The translations under genes were made by a program, and so were the position numbers. Shown in pieces: positions 46,706 through 55,814 of a stretch of 64,000 nt of DNA (position 1 is the stretch's first letter; every line of letters begins with the position of its first letter). Location: the NCBI GenBank assembly GCA_947364235.1, contig CANARY010000004.1, positions 62,001-126,000 on the forward strand. The letters run 5' to 3'. Below the pieces are notes generated by a model. It was not told the origin of the DNA, did no database searches, and was given only the letters and a program-made list of their open reading frames with translations. Source of the DNA: an uncultured Candidatus Melainabacteria bacterium. Its GTDB lineage: Bacteria; Cyanobacteriota; Vampirovibrionia; Gastranaerophilales; Gastranaerophilaceae.

Positions 46706-47777
46706 GTTAAATCTGGGACCGCAGCATCCTTCTACTCACGGAGTTTTACGCTTACTGCTGGAACTTGACGGAGAGAAAATTATCTCTTGCGAGCCTGATG
46801 TGGGTTATCTTCACCGCGGGATGGAGAAGATGGCAGAGCAAATGTCTTATATTCAATACCTGCCTACTGTTGACAGGATTGATTATCTTGCGGGTTTTTT
46901 CTATTCTGAGCTTCTATGCAGGATTGTAGAAAACGCTATGGAAGTAGAGCTTCCTGATAAAGTAAGAGCAATTAGAGTCATGCTGCTGGAGTTAAACAGA
47001 ATTTCTTCCCACCTTCTTTGGGTTGGCGCATTTTTGATGGATTTAGGTGCGGTTTCTCCTTTTTTCTATGCATTTCGTGAACGTGAAATGATTTTAAGGT
47101 ATTTTGAGAAGATTTCCGGGCAAAGAATGATGTATAATTATTTTGTCTTTGGCGGTGTAAGGCATGATATCGGATTTCTTGAGGATGTAGAAGAAATTAT
47201 TTCGATTCTGCCCGGAAAAATTGATGATTATGAAAAAATTATTACAGAAAATCCGATTTTTATAAGAAGAACTGTTGAAAAAGGTATTCTTCAAAAAGAA
47301 ATGGCGCTCAATAATGGAATTACCGGTGTTAACTTAAGAGCAAGCGGAGTGGATTTTGACCTGCGTTTTGAAGATTCTCTATACAGGGGTTTTGATATAA
47401 AAACAATTGTTTTAGATGGTAAAGATTCATTTGCGCGATATAAGGCAAGAATTTTGGAGATGAGAGAAAGTATTAAGATTGTGGCTCAGGCTTTAGAGTA
47501 TTTGAAAAAATCCGGCTCTCTGGAGCAGAGGTTGATTAATCCGATTAATCTTAAGCTTCCTGAAGGTGATTATTTTGCAGATATTGAAGCTCCAAGAGGA
47601 ACAGCAAGCTGTTTTGTCCGTTCTTATGGTGATAAAAATCCATATAGATTGAAATGGAGAACAGGGTCTTATTATTCTGTTAATCTTTTGAGAAAGCTTC
47701 TTGCCGGTGAGTATTTAAACGATGCGATAGCAATTGCAGGTTCTCTGGATATTATACTGCCGGAGGTTGATAAGTAA
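46686..47777 (+). CDS. nuoD: complex I subunit D (49-kDa-type)
   Basis: 363 residues. LNLGPQHPSTHGVLRLLLEL and EPDVGYLHRGMEKMAE near the start form the quinone site, with DRIDYLAGFF and the C-terminal GDYFADIEAPRGTASCFVRS. An ATG at 46683 is an equally good start. It overlaps nuoC by 20 nt. Confidence 0.95.
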   Translation: MTKTTFKLNLGPQHPSTHGVLRLLLELDGEKIISCEPDVGYLHRGMEKMAEQMSYIQYLPTVDRIDYLAGFFYSELLCRIVENAMEVELPDKVRAIRVMLLELNRISSHLLWVGAFLMDLGAVSPFFYAFREREMILRYFEKISGQRMMYNYFVFGGVRHDIGFLEDVEEIISILPGKIDDYEKIITENPIFIRRTVEKGILQKEMALNNGITGVNLRASGVDFDLRFEDSLYRGFDIKTIVLDGKDSFARYKARILEMRESIKIVAQALEYLKKSGSLEQRLINPINLKLPEGDYFADIEAPRGTASCFVRSYGDKNPYRLKWRTGSYYSVNLLRKLLAGEYLNDAIAIAGSLDIILPEVDK

Positions 47778-48853
47778 TGAATTATTTGTATTTTTTATAT
47801 ATTGAATTTTTACAGAAGCATAATATTCCGCAGCTTTTTGGAGATATAACGTTTTATTTTATACCGTTTTGTATAATTGCAGCAGCTCTTCTGGTTGTTG
47901 TAATCGTACTTGTGCTTGTAGAACGTAAGTTTCTTGGTTTTTTTACCCAGAGAAAAGGTCCTAATCGTGTGGGATGGTGGGGGCTTTTGCAGACAATTGC
48001 GGATGCTTTAAAATTACTCTGCAAAGAAAATATTACTCCTGATAAAGCAGATAAGTTTTTGTTTAACCTTGCGCCAATCCTTGTATTTGTGCCTATGTTT
48101 GCAGCGCTCGGGGTAATTCCTTACAGTTCAGAGTTTACTTTTATAAATACTTCAACAAATGTAATTTTGTATTTAATACTTGCTGCGTTTCCTGTTTTAA
48201 GTATATTTTTAGCCGGCTGGGCAAGTAATAACAAATATTCATTATTTGGAGCTGCAAGATGTATTGCTCAGGTATTAAGCTATGAGCTTCCTATGACTTT
48301 TGTTATTTTGTCAGTTGCTGTTCTTGCGTCATCTCTAAATTTGACAGAAATCACGCTTGCACAGACTTCTAAATATGGAGCTTTTGGCTGGTTTGCTCTG
48401 CCTTGTATTTTAGGTTTTGTGATAATGTTTATTTGTATGTTAGCTGAGCTTAACCGCTGTCCGTTTGATTTACCGGAAGCTGAAAGTGAGCTAATATGCG
48501 GATATAATACAGAATACTCCGGTATGAGGTTTGCAATTTTTTATCTGAGTGAATATGCGATGATGTTTGCAAATGCTATGTTTCTTGCGATTTTATTTTT
48601 AGGCGGGTATCTTTCTCCGTTTGGTAAATATTTCTTTAGCGCAGGACCGTTTGTGTATTTTGAACAAGCTTTTTGGCTGTTTTTAAAAGCTGCTGTTTTA
48701 ATTTTTATTATGATATGGATTAGAGCAGCGCTTCCTAGGCTTGCGATTTATGATTTGCTAAAATTTTCGTGGGTTATTCTGCTTCCTTTATCAATTATAA
48801 ACTTGTTTGCTGCAGTTTTGATTAAGTTTGGAGGTGCAATATGGGCGGCTTAA
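47777..48853 (+). CDS. nuoH: complex I subunit H
   Basis: 358 residues, eight membrane helices. VERKFLGFFTQRKGPNRVGWWGLLQ, then FICMLAELNRCPFDLPEAESELICGYNTEYSGMRF split over a loop that lines the quinone tunnel, and IWIRAALPRLAIYDLLKF. The core quinone-site motifs are intact. Confidence 0.96.
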   Translation: MNYLYFLYIEFLQKHNIPQLFGDITFYFIPFCIIAAALLVVVIVLVLVERKFLGFFTQRKGPNRVGWWGLLQTIADALKLLCKENITPDKADKFLFNLAPILVFVPMFAALGVIPYSSEFTFINTSTNVILYLILAAFPVLSIFLAGWASNNKYSLFGAARCIAQVLSYELPMTFVILSVAVLASSLNLTEITLAQTSKYGAFGWFALPCILGFVIMFICMLAELNRCPFDLPEAESELICGYNTEYSGMRFAIFYLSEYAMMFANAMFLAILFLGGYLSPFGKYFFSAGPFVYFEQAFWLFLKAAVLIFIMIWIRAALPRLAIYDLLKFSWVILLPLSIINLFAAVLIKFGGAIWAA

Positions 48854-49206
48854 TAAAAGGACTTTTAACAGTATTTAAACACCTCTTTATGCGTCCGGTG
48901 ACTCAGGAATATCCGGAAAAGAAGCGTGAGCTTCCTGAAACTTTTAGAGGGAAGCCTGTTGTAGAAAACTGCTGCGGGTGTAAAATTTGTGAAAGAGTCT
49001 GCCCTTCAGGTGCGATAAAAATAGTTAAAGATGATGAGAATATTTCTTTTGATATTGATTTAAATAAATGCATTTTTTGCGGAAATTGTACGTATTATTG
49101 TCCTAAAGGAGCAATAAAAATGAGTAAAGAATACGAGCTTGCAGTTTCCCGCAGAGAAGATTTAAAATTACATTACCAAAACACTTGCAGAGGAGGAGGT
49201 AAATGA
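48841..49206 (+). CDS. nuoI: complex I subunit I (two 4Fe-4S clusters)
   Basis: 121 residues. Two ferredoxin-type motifs: CCGCKICERVCPSGAI and CIFCGNCTYYCPKGAI, giving clusters N6a and N6b. In complexes without NuoEFG this is where a soluble electron donor such as ferredoxin could dock. It overlaps nuoH by 13 nt. Confidence 0.95.
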   Translation: MGGLIKGLLTVFKHLFMRPVTQEYPEKKRELPETFRGKPVVENCCGCKICERVCPSGAIKIVKDDENISFDIDLNKCIFCGNCTYYCPKGAIKMSKEYELAVSRREDLKLHYQNTCRGGGK

Positions 49207-49262
49207 TACGGTCTGGATTGGAGCTTGCAAAGGTAACGCAAGGAGGGGGAAATGATAAATAA
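49203..49262 (+). CDS. 19-codon linker frame between nuoI and nuoJ
   Basis: An ATG overlaps the nuoI stop (ATGA) and opens MIRSGLELAKVTQGGGNDK, whose stop lies 8 nt inside nuoJ. It spans the only sizeable gap in the operon and contains the AGGAGGGGG ribosome site of nuoJ. It is probably a coupling frame that keeps ribosomes moving, not a functional peptide. Confidence 0.3.
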   Translation: MIRSGLELAKVTQGGGNDK

Positions 49263-49758
49263 TCCGGTAATTTTTTATTCAGCTTCTGCTGTGATTATTC
49301 TGTTTGCATTTATTGCTCTTTTGGCACGCAATGTAATAAATTCGCTGCTTGCTGCAATTGTTGTATTCTTCTGCGGAGCTTTATTTTTCTATGTTTTAGG
49401 TTCTGAATATAATGCAATTATTCAAGCTGCGGTTTATGGTTTTGCAGTTCCGGTGATAATTGGAGTTTCTATTACTTTTATTGGTGTAAAAAAAGATAAT
49501 ATAAAAATACCTTATCCGATTTTTATAACTGCAGGAATTTTCGTATTGGCTTTTGTTTATTTAATGCTAATGTCTTTGGTGATTACGCCTGATACTTTTA
49601 ATATTATGGAGCTTGTTCAGGTAAATGCTTTTGATACTTTAAGGGCTTTTGCTTCGGGTATTTTTGTAAATTATGTTTGGGCATTTGAGCTTGTATCTCT
49701 TTTGTTAACTATTGTGATAGCAGGGTTAGGGGTAATAGGAGGAAAATCTTGGAAATAA
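49252..49758 (+). CDS. nuoJ: complex I subunit J
   Basis: 168 residues, five membrane helices: LLARNVINSLLAAIVVFFCGALFFYVLG and YGFAVPVIIGVSITF, with a late helix LVSLLLTIVIAGLGVIG. Proton-channel adjacent subunit. AGGAGGGGG precedes the ATG. Confidence 0.9.
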   Translation: MINNPVIFYSASAVIILFAFIALLARNVINSLLAAIVVFFCGALFFYVLGSEYNAIIQAAVYGFAVPVIIGVSITFIGVKKDNIKIPYPIFITAGIFVLAFVYLMLMSLVITPDTFNIMELVQVNAFDTLRAFASGIFVNYVWAFELVSLLLTIVIAGLGVIGGKSWK

Positions 49759-50036
49759 CAATGTATCATTATTTATTTGTTGGATTGGCTGTTTTCTTAA
49801 TTGGACTTCTCGGCTCAGTTTTGGTTAAGCATGTTATAAAAATTTTGATTTCTTTAGAAATTATGCTTCTCGGGGTAAATATAAATTTTGTTACGTTCGC
49901 TTCGTTTTGTGACAGCGTAAAATTTGACGGTTATATAATTGCTCTTTTTTATGTCGGGCTTGGTGCAGTTGAACTTGCTGCTGCGCTTTATATTTTTTAT
50001 TTAATGTATCAGAAAAATCGGAGCAGTGAATTATAA
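49749..50036 (+). CDS. nuoK: complex I subunit K, TTG start
   Basis: 95 residues if read from the TTG at 49749, which is 6 nt after a perfect AGGAGG (49737-49742); the ATG at 49761 is too far from it. Three membrane helices with LISLEIMLLGVNINFV (conserved Glu of the proton path) and YVGLGAVELAAALYIF. It overlaps nuoJ by 10 nt and nuoL by 1 nt. Confidence 0.9.
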   Translation: MEITMYHYLFVGLAVFLIGLLGSVLVKHVIKILISLEIMLLGVNINFVTFASFCDSVKFDGYIIALFYVGLGAVELAAALYIFYLMYQKNRSSEL

Positions 50037-51856
50037 TGGCAAACTTAATTTTAGATAACGCGTATGTAATACTTTTACTTCCGCTCTGGATTTTTTTGAT
50101 AATCATGAGTGCAAGATTTTTTGCTGTTTACGTAAACGATAAAATAATTTATACGCTTACGCTTTTGGCTTCATTTTTTGGAATTTTACTTTCAGCAGTT
50201 AGTTTTCTGAAGCTTGATACTATTGTGGAGCAGAGCTTTCAGTTTCTGAAATCGGGTAATTTTACTCTTTATTTCGGGCTGCATATTGATAAGCTTACTT
50301 TAGTTATGGCGTTTATGCTTTTTATGGTAAGTTTTCTCGTACAGATTTTTTCTGTGTCATATATGAGGAATGAGCCGAAAAGGTATAGATTTTTTGCGTA
50401 TTTAAACATGTTTAATTTTTCAATGGCAGGACTTTTATTCAGTCCGAATCTATTCCAAATGTATTTTTTCTGGGAGCTGGTGGCTGTAATGTCTTATCTT
50501 TTGATTGGGTTTGATTACAAAGACAATGTAAAATCAGAAGCTTCAAGGCGGGTTTTTTTAATAAACAGGTTTGGAGACACAGCTTTAGCCGGCGCGATTA
50601 TTCTTTCGTCTTATTTTATGTATAATTATGCGGGAAATCTTACTTTAACGACACTTAGTTTTGTCGATATGAACATAATTTCAACGCTGCTTTCAGCTTA
50701 TGCTTCGTCACCGTTGTTTTATCTGATATGTTTGATGTTTATAATAGGGGCAGCTGTAAAATCTGCGCAATTTCCTTTTTATACCTGGCTGCAGGATGCT
50801 ATGGAAGCGAAGCTTCCTGTAAGTGCGCTTTTACATTCAGCAACTCTTGTAGCAGCAGGTGTGTTTTTAATTATAAGGCTTCTTCCGCTGTTTACTCTTG
50901 AAGAAAGTATTCTGCAAATTATTGCTTGGCTTGGAATTTTAACAGCTTTGATTTGTTCCGTTTTAGCTTCTATTGAAACTCATCCTAAAAAAGTACTTGC
51001 TTATTCAACTTCTGCAAATTTCGGTTTAATATTTACGGCTCTCGGGTTTTTAAATGTAAAAGCTGCGCTTGTGTTTTTGATTGCTCATGCATTGATTAAA
51101 TCAATGCTGTTCTTATGTTTGGATGAAAATGAAAATTATGTAAATTATGTTACTTTTCTTTTAGGCGGTTTAAGCCTTTCAGGTTTGATATTTTCCGGTT
51201 TAATTGCAAAAGAAATGTTATTTAGCGGGCTGAACGGAGTTTTTGCTGTTTTATTTTGTCTGACAGCTTTCTTTACAGCGTTTTACATAATGCGTATTGC
51301 TCTGGTGATGATAAAGAATAAAGAGCTTGTTAAAAGTATTCATTTTTCACGATTTATTCCTATTGCAGGTTTGTTTATCTTAAATGTAATTTTTTATTTT
51401 GTAATTCGTTCTCAGGTATCTTATAAAGTTGCCGAACCTTTCTGGTGCGCGCTTGCAGGCTGGGCGGTTGTGTATCTTTTGTATAGAAAAGATTTGCTTG
51501 AAAAATTTACAGTGACTCCAAAACTTTTAGAGAAGTTTTATAATAATGTTATTCCGGATTTTTATAATAAGATAGCTCAAGCTTCAAACTTTATAGATGT
51601 AAAAATTTTTGGAAACTTTAAACCTTTTATTATGCTTGCAGGAATTGGTGTGAAGTTTACAGGATGGGTCGAAAATAATATTATGAATAAAACTGTAAGC
51701 CTTGCAATAAGCGGAGCAAAAAAAATGTCTGAGCTGGATTCTAAGCTGCAGAGCGGAAATGTTCAGACGTACAACGCTTATGCGTTTATAATAGTTACAA
51801 TTATAATAACTTTGATTATTATAGAATATGCGTATATAATAAGAAATTTAACTTAA
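50036..51856 (+). CDS. nuoL: complex I subunit L (antiporter-like)
   Basis: 606 residues, about 16 helices. FFWELVAVMSYLLIGF (conserved Glu), KSAQFPFYTWLQDAMEAKLPVSALLHSATLVAAG, and VLAYSTSANFGLIF. The C-terminal part is the long lateral helix and anchor. Pumps protons. Confidence 0.95.
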   Translation: MANLILDNAYVILLLPLWIFLIIMSARFFAVYVNDKIIYTLTLLASFFGILLSAVSFLKLDTIVEQSFQFLKSGNFTLYFGLHIDKLTLVMAFMLFMVSFLVQIFSVSYMRNEPKRYRFFAYLNMFNFSMAGLLFSPNLFQMYFFWELVAVMSYLLIGFDYKDNVKSEASRRVFLINRFGDTALAGAIILSSYFMYNYAGNLTLTTLSFVDMNIISTLLSAYASSPLFYLICLMFIIGAAVKSAQFPFYTWLQDAMEAKLPVSALLHSATLVAAGVFLIIRLLPLFTLEESILQIIAWLGILTALICSVLASIETHPKKVLAYSTSANFGLIFTALGFLNVKAALVFLIAHALIKSMLFLCLDENENYVNYVTFLLGGLSLSGLIFSGLIAKEMLFSGLNGVFAVLFCLTAFFTAFYIMRIALVMIKNKELVKSIHFSRFIPIAGLFILNVIFYFVIRSQVSYKVAEPFWCALAGWAVVYLLYRKDLLEKFTVTPKLLEKFYNNVIPDFYNKIAQASNFIDVKIFGNFKPFIMLAGIGVKFTGWVENNIMNKTVSLAISGAKKMSELDSKLQSGNVQTYNAYAFIIVTIIITLIIIEYAYIIRNLT

Positions 51857-51865
51857 AGGAGAAAT

Positions 51866-53365
51866 ATGGACATATTTTTATCTGTACCGTTTTTAATATT
51901 TATGCCGCTTTTGGTTTCGATGTTTTTAATCTCGCCGTTGTTTACGAGAAATGAAATCATTGTAAGAAGGTTTTCTAAAGGCGTATTTTTATTCCATTTT
52001 TTATATACGCTTTTAATGCTGGCATGCTTTGATTCTGCTAATCCGTATACAAGTGAAATTCATTTCTTCGGGCTTGATTGGATTCAATCAATGGGAGTGA
52101 AATTTATTTTCAAAATAGACAGCATTTCTATGATTATGACAGTTCTTACTTCGTTTGTTTTTCTGCTGGCTTCTATGGCAAGCAAATTTAACATAAGAAC
52201 GAACCATAAATTTTATTACTCTATGCTTTTGCTTTTAATGTCTTCTATTCTGGGAATTTTTACAGCAGGGGATATGTTTGTTTTCTTCCTTTTCTGGGAG
52301 CTTGAGTTGATTCCGGCTTACTTTTTGATAGGTGAAAAGTGGAAAGGCGGTAAATGTTCAGAAGGAAATACAGCATCGCCTGAACAAAAGTCTGCAATAA
52401 AATTTGTGTTATATACTTTTCTTGGCAGCATGGTAATGCTTTTAGGAATATTGCTTTTACATTATTATAATTTTATTTCGAGCGGAGTTTTATCTTCTGT
52501 ATTTACTGATATTTTGTCTTCAAAAATACCTGATTCTATTCAGATTTTGATATCAATCTGCCTTTTAATCGGGTTTGGAGTAAAGCTTCCTATTATTCCT
52601 CTTCACACTTGGCTTCCTGATGCCCATACAAATGCGCCGACTCCTGTGAGCATGGTTCTGGCGGGAATTTTGCTGAAAACAGGAGCATACGGGATTTATA
52701 GATTTAACTATGAAGCTCTTCCAGATGCGTTTTTGAAAATTGCTCCGATTTTAGCGGTATTTGCACTTGTAAATATAATATATACTGCGTTTGCAGCGTA
52801 TTCTCAAACTGATATAAAAAGAATTGTTGCGTATTCGAGTATTTCAAATATGGGGCTTGTTCTTCTTGGGCTCTGCGCAATCAATAAGCTTGGGGTTTCG
52901 GCATCAGTTTTTCACATGGCTGCGCATGCACTGGTTACTTGCGGACTATTTATGGCAGCTGGAATTGTGTATTTGAGGTTTAAAAACAGAGACATAAATA
53001 CGCTTTCGGGTGTAGCAGCTGTTATGCCGAGGCTGTTTGGGTTTACAATGGTGATTGTTCTTGCTTCAATCGGAGTTCCTGCTTTTGCACCGTTTGTTAG
53101 TGAAATTTTAACAATAATTTCTGCTCTCAATGCAGATTTTTCTGATTTTCTTAAGTTTGCAGCAGTCTTTTCGCTTCCGCTTTTGATTGTCAGCTCTTGC
53201 TATATGCTTAAGTTCTTACATAAAAGCTTTTTTGGAGAGCTTTCTTATGAATATGAGAAAGTTAATGATATAACTGTTCACGAATTTATTGTGCTTGCTT
53301 CTGTTCTTGCAGGGCTTATAATTTTTGGACTTTATCCAAACGCAATACTTGGGATGATTGGATAA
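51866..53365 (+). CDS. nuoM: complex I subunit M (antiporter-like)
   Basis: 499 residues. FLFWELELIPAYFLIG, FGVKLPIIPLHTWLPDAHTNAPTPVSMVLAG and RIVAYSSISNMGLVLLG, with FHMAAHALVTCGLFMAAG. AAAGGAG precedes the ATG. A GC-rich hairpin separates it from nuoN. Confidence 0.95.
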   Translation: MDIFLSVPFLIFMPLLVSMFLISPLFTRNEIIVRRFSKGVFLFHFLYTLLMLACFDSANPYTSEIHFFGLDWIQSMGVKFIFKIDSISMIMTVLTSFVFLLASMASKFNIRTNHKFYYSMLLLLMSSILGIFTAGDMFVFFLFWELELIPAYFLIGEKWKGGKCSEGNTASPEQKSAIKFVLYTFLGSMVMLLGILLLHYYNFISSGVLSSVFTDILSSKIPDSIQILISICLLIGFGVKLPIIPLHTWLPDAHTNAPTPVSMVLAGILLKTGAYGIYRFNYEALPDAFLKIAPILAVFALVNIIYTAFAAYSQTDIKRIVAYSSISNMGLVLLGLCAINKLGVSASVFHMAAHALVTCGLFMAAGIVYLRFKNRDINTLSGVAAVMPRLFGFTMVIVLASIGVPAFAPFVSEILTIISALNADFSDFLKFAAVFSLPLLIVSSCYMLKFLHKSFFGELSYEYEKVNDITVHEFIVLASVLAGLIIFGLYPNAILGMIG

Positions 53366-53372
53366 CCAGAAC

Positions 53373-53403
53373 CGCGCGCCCTCCCTTAAAGAGAGGGCGC
53401 GCG
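53373..53403. repeat. GC-rich inverted repeat between nuoM and nuoN
   Basis: CGCGCGCCCTC / GAGGGCGCGCG with a 9-nt loop, very GC-rich against the AT-rich surroundings. No T-run follows, so it is probably a processing or stability element or a dispersed repeat rather than a terminator. Confidence 0.85.
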
Positions 53404-53418
53404 AATGAAAGGAAAAAT

Positions 53419-54843
53419 ATGTTAAACGATATTTTCAATATTTTATTACCGCAAATATCTCTTGGAGGATTTATTATTCTTCAGTTAATATTGAGTCTTG
53501 TTGTGTCTCCGAAGCTTTATAGATATGCAAGATTGATTTCGATTGTTGGAATTGTTGCCAGTATTTTGCTTCTTTCTACTGTTCAAACTGAACCTCAGTA
53601 TTTTGCATTCAAAGGCTCTTTGATGTCTGACAGCTATACTTTATTATTTGATTTTGTAATATTGCTGTGCGGTTTTTTTATTGCGCTGCTTACAAGAGGG
53701 CTTGTCAAAACTATTAAACGAAATGCCTATACTTTTCATGCAATTCTTTTAACTGCGATTTTTGGGGCAATGAATGTTATATCAGCAAATGATTTTTTAA
53801 CACTTTTTGTTTCAATAGAGCTTTTGAGCTTTTCAACTTACTTTCTGATTGCAGCAGCAAGAGGTTATTATTCAAAAGAAGCTTCGTTTAAATATCTTTT
53901 AACTTCTGCTGTTTCAACCGGAGTCTTTTTGTTTGGAGTTTCTTATCTTTATGGAATTACGGGTTCATTAAACTTATCTCAAATTTATGAAATAGTTATG
54001 TCGTCTGAGCCTTCAATAATGTATTCTATCTCTGCAATTTTAATTGTTTCAGGTTTAATTTCTAAGCTTGCAGTTTTTCCATTTGCAAACTGGGTGATAG
54101 ATGTTTATAAAAATACGGAATCTTCTGTTCTTGCTTTTTTATCAACGATACCAAAGCTTGCTGTATTTGGTATATTATGCAGGCTTCTCGTATTTCCTTT
54201 GGGTAACAGTTTTGAACTTACGTTTGTTCTTGCTGTTATTGCGCTTGTAACAGCTTTTTGGGCAAATACTTATGCTATCCGTAATGACAATGTTAAAGTT
54301 ATTCTGGCATGTTCAGCTTCTGCAAATTCTGCTTATGTTTTGCTCGCAGCGTGCCTTGTATCTGTTTATAATCTTTCGACTGTGATTTTTTATCTTATAT
54401 GTTATGTGTTTATGAATATTGCAGTTTTTAGTTTTCTTGGTATTGCAAAAGGTACTAATGTTGATGATTTTGAAGGTTTGTTTTATAAGCACCAAGGACT
54501 TGCAGGGGCGTATACTCTTTCAATTTTAGCACTTGCAGGAATTCCTATTACTTCAGGATTTGCAGCAAAGATTTATCTTTTTTCAGCAATTGCAAACTCA
54601 GGATTAATTTTTGTTCCGTTTCTTTTAATTCTTTTGATATTGACGGTTGCTGCGTTCTATTATTATTTGAAAATTCTTATTCCATTATTTAAAAAATGCG
54701 ATAAAAATACAGAAGTTTCAAACCTTGTTCCTGTATTTTCACAAAAATTCGTGCTTGCAGCAGCAGCAATAATTACTCTTTTAATTGGTATATATCCTGA
54801 AAAAATTATTGAGCTTTGCAGGTTTATTGCTTATAATATTTAG
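53419..54843 (+). CDS. nuoN: complex I subunit N (antiporter-like)
   Basis: 474 residues. TLFVSIELLSFSTYFLIAA, SKLAVFPFANWVIDVYKNTESSVLAFLSTIPKLA and VILACSASANSAYVLLA; LALAGIPITSGFAAK late. It ends the operon; no NuoE, F or G follows. Its stop overlaps that of the specificity subunit gene. Confidence 0.93.
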   Translation: MLNDIFNILLPQISLGGFIILQLILSLVVSPKLYRYARLISIVGIVASILLLSTVQTEPQYFAFKGSLMSDSYTLLFDFVILLCGFFIALLTRGLVKTIKRNAYTFHAILLTAIFGAMNVISANDFLTLFVSIELLSFSTYFLIAAARGYYSKEASFKYLLTSAVSTGVFLFGVSYLYGITGSLNLSQIYEIVMSSEPSIMYSISAILIVSGLISKLAVFPFANWVIDVYKNTESSVLAFLSTIPKLAVFGILCRLLVFPLGNSFELTFVLAVIALVTAFWANTYAIRNDNVKVILACSASANSAYVLLAACLVSVYNLSTVIFYLICYVFMNIAVFSFLGIAKGTNVDDFEGLFYKHQGLAGAYTLSILALAGIPITSGFAAKIYLFSAIANSGLIFVPFLLILLILTVAAFYYYLKILIPLFKKCDKNTEVSNLVPVFSQKFVLAAAAIITLLIGIYPEKIIELCRFIAYNI

Positions 54844-55814
54844 ATAAAATTGCCGTATGGTAAAGATATTATATAACTTTCCATTTTCTGCCAGTCAGGT
54901 TGATTATCAGATTTTATCGGAAGTTTTATCGTAGTATTTTGCATTTTTTCAAGAGTCCATTTACGTCCGTACCCAAATCGATAGCGATTTGCTTTTATAA
55001 TAGTTATAAGAAACATTGCAATATATTGGTTTAATTCCCAGCCTTTTGGATATAGTACATTAACATCATCAGAAGCCCAAAATGGTTCGGATTGATAAAA
55101 AGCTTCCCCGACGCTTCCATTGTAATTAACTGTAATACAATTTGGCTGATACCAATTATCTATATCTATCTTTTCTCTTACTCCGTTATTTTCACTAATT
55201 GCTCCAATAAAATTTATATTTCCTGTTAGAATGTCAGCCTTAGTAAGTCTTTTTCCTTTGTAGAATTCGAATAAGTCTTTCAGTTTAAATTCAGCCCAGT
55301 CATTGTTGTTGAGTGTTAAGTTATTATTTTGTTTATGTTTAATTTGTATTTTTTTGTTAATTTTTTCATATAAAGGTTTTATGTAATTGGACATAAATTC
55401 CCAATCAGGTTCGTTATTTTTTGCGGGTAATTTGATAAGTGTATTATGGATTTTTTCTTTAGAAATTTTGTAACCGTAAGAATAATTTTCATAGATTTTA
55501 CGGAGTATACTTATAATAAATAAACCATTATATTTGTTCAGGTTTTTATTTCGAATAATCGCAATGTTTACGGAAGCACAAAAATCGTTATCTTGATAAA
55601 ATACATTTTGAGCGCAATTAATGGAAATAGTAATAGCATGTTTTTTAAAGATGCATGTAGGTTCAACAAGTCTTGTAAAACCGTTATTGCTGTTAATTTC
55701 ATTGATTAAAATGATATTTCCGCTTAAATTCTGATTAGGAGCTTTTTCTTTTCCGCGTTCTTGAGAGAATATATCACCAAGCTTAAATTCTTTCCATTCA
55801 CAAAGGTGATTCAT
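54840..55814 (-). CDS. restriction-modification specificity subunit (HsdS/BcgIB-like)
   Basis: 324 residues. Two target-recognition halves, each opening with a W-xEFKLxDxF motif (EWKEFKLGDIF; DWAEFKLKDLF) and ending in a helix with PDWxxMxxYI. This gives a two-part DNA recognition site. It starts where the methyltransferase-nuclease ends (1-nt overlap). The pair without a translocase is like BcgI, a type IIB enzyme cutting on both sides of its site. Confidence 0.82.
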   Translation of the reverse strand: MNHLCEWKEFKLGDIFSQERGKEKAPNQNLSGNIILINEINSNNGFTRLVEPTCIFKKHAITISINCAQNVFYQDNDFCASVNIAIIRNKNLNKYNGLFIISILRKIYENYSYGYKISKEKIHNTLIKLPAKNNEPDWEFMSNYIKPLYEKINKKIQIKHKQNNNLTLNNNDWAEFKLKDLFEFYKGKRLTKADILTGNINFIGAISENNGVREKIDIDNWYQPNCITVNYNGSVGEAFYQSEPFWASDDVNVLYPKGWELNQYIAMFLITIIKANRYRFGYGRKWTLEKMQNTTIKLPIKSDNQPDWQKMESYIISLPYGNFI

